Below are positions 58,823 to 64,000 of a stretch of DNA of 64,000 nucleotides, in pieces. Made by a program: the position numbers and the translations under genes. Source of the stretch: an uncultured Christensenella sp. (lineage in GTDB: Bacteria > Bacillota > Clostridia > Christensenellales > Borkfalkiaceae); NCBI GenBank assembly GCA_910578565.1, contig CAJTQF010000005.1:1-64000 (forward strand), written 5' to 3'. The notes under the pieces are model-generated. The model had not been told where the DNA came from. It worked only from the letters and a program-made list of their open reading frames with translations, and made no database searches. Positions within the stretch are counted from its first letter, which is position 1. Every line of letters starts with the position of its first letter.

Positions 58823-58850
58823 ACCGCCACAGTACGCTGTGGCGGTTGAT
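58823..58850 (+). terminator. Hairpin after prs
   Basis: A perfect 10-bp stem (58823-58832 with 58837-58846) with loop TACG but only a weak T tract (TGATTTAAAA). It may attenuate rather than stop transcription into pth. Confidence 0.5.
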
Positions 58851-58864
58851 TTAAAAGGAAAAAT

Positions 58865-59428
58865 ATGAAAATTATCGTAGGCTTGGGCAATCCCGAAGAA
58901 AAGTATATGAAAACTTTTCATAATATGGGCTATATCGCCGTGGGCGACGTTGCCGCAAAATTAAACGTGAAGTTTAAAAAAAAGGAATGCGAGTCATGGG
59001 TTGCGGAAGGTAATTTAGGCGGCGAAAAGGTCATAATCGCCCGTCCTGTAACGTATATGAATTTAAGCGGCAGGGCGGTAAAACAGTTGCTTGCGAAGTA
59101 TAAAGCTACTGCGGCTGACCTTGTGGTTATTTATGACGATTACGATATACCCAAGGGCTCGGTAAGAATACGCCCTTCGGGCAGCGCGGGAACGCACAAC
59201 GGTATGCGTTCAGTAATATCGGAAATAAATACTTCTGACTTTGTGAGAATTAGGATAGGTATCCGCGACAGCGAAGTAAACGTTCCTATTATAAATTATG
59301 TTCTTTCAGAAGTAAAAAAAGAAGATTACAGTCTTTTTGTTTCGGCGTGCGGGCGCGCTGCCGATGCGGCGATTGCACTTGCGAAAGGTGAAAAAACCGA
59401 ACTCGTAATGACCGCTTACAACGGTTAA
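58865..59428 (+). CDS. pth: Peptidyl-tRNA hydrolase
   Basis: Pth recycles peptidyl-tRNA released from stalled ribosomes. The 187-residue protein begins IVGLGNPEEKYMKTFHNMGY, with the catalytic His in TFHNMG, and has RPVTYMNLSG, YDDYDIPKGSVRI and GTHNGMRS. AAGGAA precedes the ATG. mfd follows by 21 bases, the standard Firmicutes order. Confidence 0.97.
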   Translation: MKIIVGLGNPEEKYMKTFHNMGYIAVGDVAAKLNVKFKKKECESWVAEGNLGGEKVIIARPVTYMNLSGRAVKQLLAKYKATAADLVVIYDDYDIPKGSVRIRPSGSAGTHNGMRSVISEINTSDFVRIRIGIRDSEVNVPIINYVLSEVKKEDYSLFVSACGRAADAAIALAKGEKTELVMTAYNG

Positions 59429-59449
59429 TATAAATATAAGGTAAGTATT

Positions 59450-62400
59450 TTGGATAATCAATTCTTTACCTACCGTAATTTAGGGGAAGATTATATCTCC
59501 CTTGGAAATGATATCCGCCTCGGAACCCCGACGGCGGTTTTCGGCGTTTCGGAAGCGCATAAATATCTTTTGGCGTCATTGCCCGAACAGAAAATTTTGT
59601 ATATCGCGCCGGACGGTGTGTCGGCGGCAAAAGCATATAAGTCCATAAGCGCCTTTTCCGGCAAGAGTTGCGCGCTCCTGAACGCCAAGGACGAAGTGAT
59701 TTTGTACAAAGACGCGCTTTCAAAGGACGCGCTTTATAAAAGACTGACCGCGTTGCATTTAATGCAGACCGGCGCACAAATTGTCATTGCGGACGTTGAA
59801 AGTATAATGCAACTCTTTCCCGCTAATTTGGATAGTATCTGTTTTGAAGCGGGACGGGAATACGACTATTCGGGGCTTCCGCAAAAATTAGTGCAAATGG
59901 GTTATACGCGCGAATATTCGGTTGACAGTAAAGGTTCGTTTGCCGTACGCGGCGATATTCTCGATTTGTTCCCTATAAACAGCGATAATCCTGTCAGGAT
60001 AGATTTTTTCGGCGATACCGTGGAAAAAATCCGCCCTTACGACTCTTCAAGCGGAGAACGGCTTGAAGAAGTTAACGGTATAAGCGTCGTTGCCGCGACG
60101 GACGTGAAATTTAATGCAGAAGACGTAAGAGCGGTAAAAACCGAAATTTCGTCTTGTCTTAAAAGCAGCCCGTCCGAAGCGTTGCGCCGCGCAAGGGCGA
60201 TTGCGGATGAAATTTTTATGAAGATGGACGCGGGCGCGCCGTTTGCAGGCTCGTCTTTCGTAATGCCCATTTTAAATTGCGCTTGTACGGTTTTTGATTT
60301 ACTGGATAAGAATACCCTGATTATATTCGACGAGTGCAAACTTATAAACGACGCAATGAACGGGATTTATAAAGAACATTCCCAACGTGTGCAGGAACTG
60401 AAAAAGGCGGGCGAAGCGTTCTCTTTCAGTTTGGGGCAGATGGTGAACCCTGAAACGCTTACAAGCGGATTTAAAAAATTCCGCTGTCTTGCTTTACAGA
60501 CATTTACCACAAGCACTCAGTTTTTTTTGCCGTTAAAGACTTACAACTTCACTTCGTCGCCTGCGCCTTCTTATCTAAACGCTATGTCTCAGCTAATAAC
60601 AGATTTAAAGAGCTGGCTTGCAAACGGATACAGAATTTTGGCGTTTACCGGCGGTGTTCAGAGATACGAAAAACTTTCGGCGTTGCTTGCCGACGAGTAT
60701 CTGCCCGTTTATCCTGTTCCCGAAAGGCTTGAAGCATTGCACGGCGTTTCCGTCACTTCCGAAGATATGCCGCACGGGCTGGTTATTCATGAAAGTAAAC
60801 TCGTTATATTGGGTAGCGGCGATTTATATACCAAAGCGGTTACAAAGCGTATAAAGAGAAAACGCGGGGATATGTTCACCGCGCCTGAAATCGGAGACTA
60901 CGCCGTTCATGAAAAACACGGTATAGGCAAAATTACAGGTACGCAAAAAATTGAAACGACCGACGGAATAAAGGAGTATGTTTCCATAGAGTACAAGGGC
61001 GGCGACGTTTTGTACGTGCCCGTAGAGCAGATGGACGTACTTTCAAAATACGTCGGCGAAACAAATCCTCCGCTTTCAAAAATTGGCGGCGCGGATTTTG
61101 ACCGCATAAAAGAAAGGGTAAAGCGTTCAATACGCGAGCTTGCTTTCGATTTGAAGCAACTTTATAAAGAGCGCGGCGAGAAAAGGGGGTTTAAGTTCCC
61201 TGAAAATTCCGTAATGATGCAGGAGTTTGAAGACGCGTTTATTTACGAAGAAACTCCCGACCAGCTTGCTTCTATCGAAGAAATAAAATCGGATATGTGT
61301 TCCGAAAAGGTTATGGACAGGTTGCTTTGCGGAGATGTAGGCTTCGGCAAAACAGAAGTTGCGCTCCGCGCGGTGTATTTATGCGTGCTCGGCGGCAGAC
61401 AGGCGGCTTTGATGTGTCCTGGCACGGTTCTTTCCGAACAGCATTTCAATACCGCACTTGAAAGATTTAAAGACTTCGGCGTAAGAGTGGAAAAATTAAA
61501 CCGTTTTAAAACGCCCAAACAGCAGGCGGAAACGCTGAAACGGCTTGCAAACGGGGATATTGATTTTATTGTGGGGACGCACAGGCTTTTATCGGACGAC
61601 GTGAAGTTTGACAATCTCGGTCTTCTGGTTTTGGATGAAGAACAGCGTTTCGGCGTAGAACATAAGGAAAAAATCAAACATATAAAAAACGATATAGACT
61701 GTCTTACAATGACAGCCACGCCAATCCCGCGCACATTACATATGTCGCTGTCCGGCATAAGGGATATAAGTACCATAAATACCCCGCCGCAAAAAAGGCT
61801 TCCCGTCCAGACTTATGTTGTGGAAGAAACCGAGGCGCTTATACGCGACGCCTGTATAAGAGAGTTGTCGCGCGGCGGACAGTTATTTATTCTGTACAAC
61901 AGGGTTGAAACAATTTCTTCATTTGCGGGAAAAATTGCGGAAATCGTCCCCGAAGGTAAGGTGTGTTACGCGCACGGCAGAATGGAGAGAGATATGCTTG
62001 AAAACAGCGTATTCTCGTTCTACCGCGGGGAAAAGAATATTCTTGTAACTACGACTATCATAGAAAACGGCATAGACCTTCCGAACGCCAATACGATTAT
62101 AGTAATAGATGCCGACAGGCTCGGAATATCGCAGTTGTATCAGCTACGCGGAAGGGTGGGGCGCGGTTCACGCCTTGCGCATGCGTATTTTACTTTTAAA
62201 CCTGAAAAGGTTCTGACTTCGGACGCGGCGGAAAGGCTTAAAGCCATAATGCAGTTTACCGAACTCGGTTCGGGTTTCAAAGTTGCTATGCGTGATCTGG
62301 AAATACGCGGTGCGGGGAACGTGCTGGGTGCGGAGCAGCACGGGCATATGGATAAAGTGGGGTACGAGCTGTATTCGAAGTTGCTTAAAGAAGAGCTTAC

Positions 62401-62860
62401 AGGCGAAAGTTCGTATTCCGCCGAGCTGGAAATAAAGGCTACGGCATACATTCCGGAAAGTTACGTTGAATCGAATGCGGGCAGAATGGACTGCTATAAA
62501 CAGATTGCCGAAATACGTTCGGTTGAAGATTATAAACGCGTTTGTCTTTCCATAGAAGACAATTACGGACCTATGCCCGACGAAGTATTAAACCTTTTGA
62601 TTATAGCGGTGTTAAAGTCCTATGCAACAAAGTTCAACGTCAAAAAAATCTGCGTGGACGGTAAAGAGGGTTCGTTTGAACTTCCGTCGATAAACGCGCT
62701 CGGCGATAACAGACTTGCGGCTGCGCTTGACAATTACAGGGACACAGTTAAACTCTCAATGGCTAAAGCTCCGCTTATTATTTTCAAACCGCGCCGCAGT
62801 CCGACCAAAACTATGCTTGAAATGACAAAATTTTTGAAATTTGCAATAAGTTTTGTTTAA
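59450..62860 (+). CDS. mfd: Transcription-repair coupling factor
   Basis: Mfd displaces RNA polymerase stalled at DNA damage and recruits UvrA. The 1136-residue protein has the UvrB-like N-terminal part (with DSKGSFAVRGDILDLFP), the RNA polymerase-interacting CarD-like domain near residue 480 (GDYAVHEKHGIGKI), a superfamily 2 translocase with Walker A GDVGFGKTE and DEEQRFG, the helicase C part with QLRGRVGRGS, and the C-terminal TRCF domain. The start is TTG, following AAGGTAAG. Length is normal. Confidence 0.98.
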   Translation: MDNQFFTYRNLGEDYISLGNDIRLGTPTAVFGVSEAHKYLLASLPEQKILYIAPDGVSAAKAYKSISAFSGKSCALLNAKDEVILYKDALSKDALYKRLTALHLMQTGAQIVIADVESIMQLFPANLDSICFEAGREYDYSGLPQKLVQMGYTREYSVDSKGSFAVRGDILDLFPINSDNPVRIDFFGDTVEKIRPYDSSSGERLEEVNGISVVAATDVKFNAEDVRAVKTEISSCLKSSPSEALRRARAIADEIFMKMDAGAPFAGSSFVMPILNCACTVFDLLDKNTLIIFDECKLINDAMNGIYKEHSQRVQELKKAGEAFSFSLGQMVNPETLTSGFKKFRCLALQTFTTSTQFFLPLKTYNFTSSPAPSYLNAMSQLITDLKSWLANGYRILAFTGGVQRYEKLSALLADEYLPVYPVPERLEALHGVSVTSEDMPHGLVIHESKLVILGSGDLYTKAVTKRIKRKRGDMFTAPEIGDYAVHEKHGIGKITGTQKIETTDGIKEYVSIEYKGGDVLYVPVEQMDVLSKYVGETNPPLSKIGGADFDRIKERVKRSIRELAFDLKQLYKERGEKRGFKFPENSVMMQEFEDAFIYEETPDQLASIEEIKSDMCSEKVMDRLLCGDVGFGKTEVALRAVYLCVLGGRQAALMCPGTVLSEQHFNTALERFKDFGVRVEKLNRFKTPKQQAETLKRLANGDIDFIVGTHRLLSDDVKFDNLGLLVLDEEQRFGVEHKEKIKHIKNDIDCLTMTATPIPRTLHMSLSGIRDISTINTPPQKRLPVQTYVVEETEALIRDACIRELSRGGQLFILYNRVETISSFAGKIAEIVPEGKVCYAHGRMERDMLENSVFSFYRGEKNILVTTTIIENGIDLPNANTIIVIDADRLGISQLYQLRGRVGRGSRLAHAYFTFKPEKVLTSDAAERLKAIMQFTELGSGFKVAMRDLEIRGAGNVLGAEQHGHMDKVGYELYSKLLKEELTGESSYSAELEIKATAYIPESYVESNAGRMDCYKQIAEIRSVEDYKRVCLSIEDNYGPMPDEVLNLLIIAVLKSYATKFNVKKICVDGKEGSFELPSINALGDNRLAAALDNYRDTVKLSMAKAPLIIFKPRRSPTKTMLEMTKFLKFAISFV

Positions 62861-62876
62861 ATTTCGTCAAAAATAT

Positions 62877-62905
62877 TTGCTATCGCGTTCCAAATAATAT
62901 ATAAT
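62877..62905 (+). promoter_or_regulatory. Sigma-A promoter of the PrsA-like gene
   Basis: TTGCTA (62877-62882) and TATAAT (62900-62905) are spaced by 17 bases. AGGAG lies 9 bases before the ATG at 62950. Confidence 0.75.
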
Positions 62906-62949
62906 GGTATTTGGTATTTTATCGTTACCTGACAGCAGGAGATAACATT

Positions 62950-64000
62950 ATGAAGAAAAAAACAGCGGCTGTTGCCGCACTTGCAACTTGTATCGCGCTC
63001 GGCGCAACTTTTACCGGTTGTTCGCTTGTATCGTCCAATAACCAAAAGGATATGGAACAGGTGATAGTGGAAGTTGACGTTTCGCGCTCGGACAAGTTCC
63101 CCACCGGACTTGAAGCATACAAGGACGCAATTACTACGACTTCGATACTTAAAAGAGATTTGGTTTCATACTTTTTGAACGTCGGATATTCGTATATTCA
63201 GAATAACTATACTTATAAAGATACGTTCAATTTACTTGTGAACACTCTTGTCGAGAATGCGGTGCTTACACAGTACTGCACTTTAGAGCTTTTGTCGCAG
63301 AGCGACGACAGCGCCACGCTTGAAACTTTCCTTGGTTTCGAAACCGACGTTCAAAGATACGAATATCTTTTAGGCAGCGAAAACGTCGGCACTGAAAAAG
63401 TCGTTTACAGTGACGAAGTTTATCTTGCGCGCTATTCTTTATACACTTCACTTAACTCGGCAATAGACAATTACGAAAAGACTTTGATAGACGAAGACGA
63501 AGATTACAAAGGTAGCGATACGCGTACGACGCCTGTAAACCTTAACAGCGAACAGGACGACTATTATCCCCATTCTGAAGACGGTGGGCTTGATTATTAC
63601 GTGTATACCGGATATGACGGTTATCTGTTGGCTGACTGCGGTATTTATCAGGATTCCGCGCTGGAAGGCACGACCAGACTTACAAGACTGAGAGCTTACA
63701 ACAGCTTTATAGATAATCTCGGTAATAATTATCTTGTGGACGGTACCAAGGAAGACCTTACCGATATAATGAGCCTTGATTATATTCAGAAAGAATATCT
63801 CACTCAGCTTAAATCCCGCGCGGTCACAAAATATTTCAACGACTACGAAGAGAATCTTGAAGAACAACTCAAAAACGGAGACAATGAAGCTACTTCATAT
63901 ATTCAATACGTTTACGACGAGCTTGTAAAGCAGCAGGAAAGAGATTATTCGAAAACTGCCGATTTTGAAACCGCGCTTGACAAAATGGCGTCCGACTCTT
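62950..64000 (+). CDS. PrsA/SurA-like foldase lipoprotein (5' part, runs off window)
   Basis: The frame is open from the ATG at 62950, after AGGAGATAAC, to the window end (350 codons). The product starts with a lipoprotein signal (KKKTAAVAALATCIALG, then FTGC with the Cys at residue 24) and continues as a mostly helical, charged protein with LKRDLVSYFLNVGYSYIQ. This resembles the N-terminal chaperone part of SurA/PrsA proteins. The parvulin domain, if present, lies beyond the window. The position right after pth-mfd is the usual place for prsA in Firmicutes and is the main support. The role would be folding of exported proteins outside the membrane. Confidence 0.7.
   Translation, partial: MKKKTAAVAALATCIALGATFTGCSLVSSNNQKDMEQVIVEVDVSRSDKFPTGLEAYKDAITTTSILKRDLVSYFLNVGYSYIQNNYTYKDTFNLLVNTLVENAVLTQYCTLELLSQSDDSATLETFLGFETDVQRYEYLLGSENVGTEKVVYSDEVYLARYSLYTSLNSAIDNYEKTLIDEDEDYKGSDTRTTPVNLNSEQDDYYPHSEDGGLDYYVYTGYDGYLLADCGIYQDSALEGTTRLTRLRAYNSFIDNLGNNYLVDGTKEDLTDIMSLDYIQKEYLTQLKSRAVTKYFNDYEENLEEQLKNGDNEATSYIQYVYDELVKQQERDYSKTADFETALDKMASDS

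Noticed and set aside
1..64000. CRISPR arrays, tRNA and rRNA genes
   Set aside because: No regularly spaced repeats, tRNA T-arm/CCA patterns or rRNA-like conserved stretches were found on either strand by reading; a tRNAscan or CRISPR search would settle it.

Overview
The window looks like part of a chromosome from an anaerobic, spore-forming Clostridia-type Firmicute, probably an uncultured gut lineage. The evidence is the spore genes (spoVAC, spoVAD, spoVAE, yunB), a tRNA-Phe T-box, an energy-coupling-factor transporter module, c-di-AMP synthesis by CdaA, single-chain pyruvate:ferredoxin oxidoreductase, pyruvate formate-lyase and the pth-mfd-prsA gene order. I assign no species. Base composition is moderate and even, except for a visibly AT-rich block at about 35.6-47.7 kb. 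I found no rRNA, tRNA, CRISPR array, transposase or integrase.

Layout. 0.07-3.9 kb: a small Dda/RecD-like helicase, glucose-6-phosphate isomerase and a membrane-anchored alpha/beta hydrolase. 3.97-11.0 kb: a six-gene polyamine operon (arginine decarboxylase, an aminopropyltransferase, carboxyspermidine dehydrogenase and decarboxylase, agmatine deiminase, N-carbamoylputrescine amidase) behind a long structured leader that ends in an intrinsic terminator. 11.1-14.8 kb: convergent PFOR with an unusual Ala/Lys/Pro tail. 15.0-18.4 kb: fused EcfA1-EcfA2, EcfT, TruA. 18.5-25.6 kb: an unknown membrane protein, MnmE, HolA, CdaA, a minimal CdaR-like anchor, a DUF1015 protein, aspartate kinase and a tiny membrane protein. 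25.7-27.7 kb: a large surface lipoprotein. 27.8-30.9 kb: pflA-pflB under a ZTP (pfl) riboswitch. 31.0-34.1 kb: a Nudix-GNAT fusion, thymidylate synthase, dihydrofolate reductase and a ZIP transporter.

34.2-49.9 kb is the most striking part. The spoVA operon is split: spoVAC lies at 35.1 kb, while spoVAD and spoVAE lie at 47.8-49.1 kb. The gap holds a complete ten-gene, AT-rich surface-polysaccharide cluster: phosphoglycosyltransferase, four GT4-type glycosyltransferases, ManC/PMM/ManA for GDP-mannose, an EpsG-type polymerase and a Wzx-type flippase. It is bracketed by two terminators that share 22 identical bases. 49.9-55.1 kb (minus strand): pheST with its T-box and a two-subunit class I fumarase-type hydratase. 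55.1-64.0 kb: CPBP protease, RlmH, M14 peptidase, TadA, Prs, Pth, Mfd and the 5' part of a PrsA-like lipoprotein that runs off the window.

Two architectural themes recur. Sigma-A promoters are very regular, with a 17-base spacer in nearly all cases. Several genes appear leaderless, with the -10 box only 5-9 bases from the start codon. The clearest case is a symmetric divergent promoter pair around a 20-base inverted repeat at 55,081-55,100.
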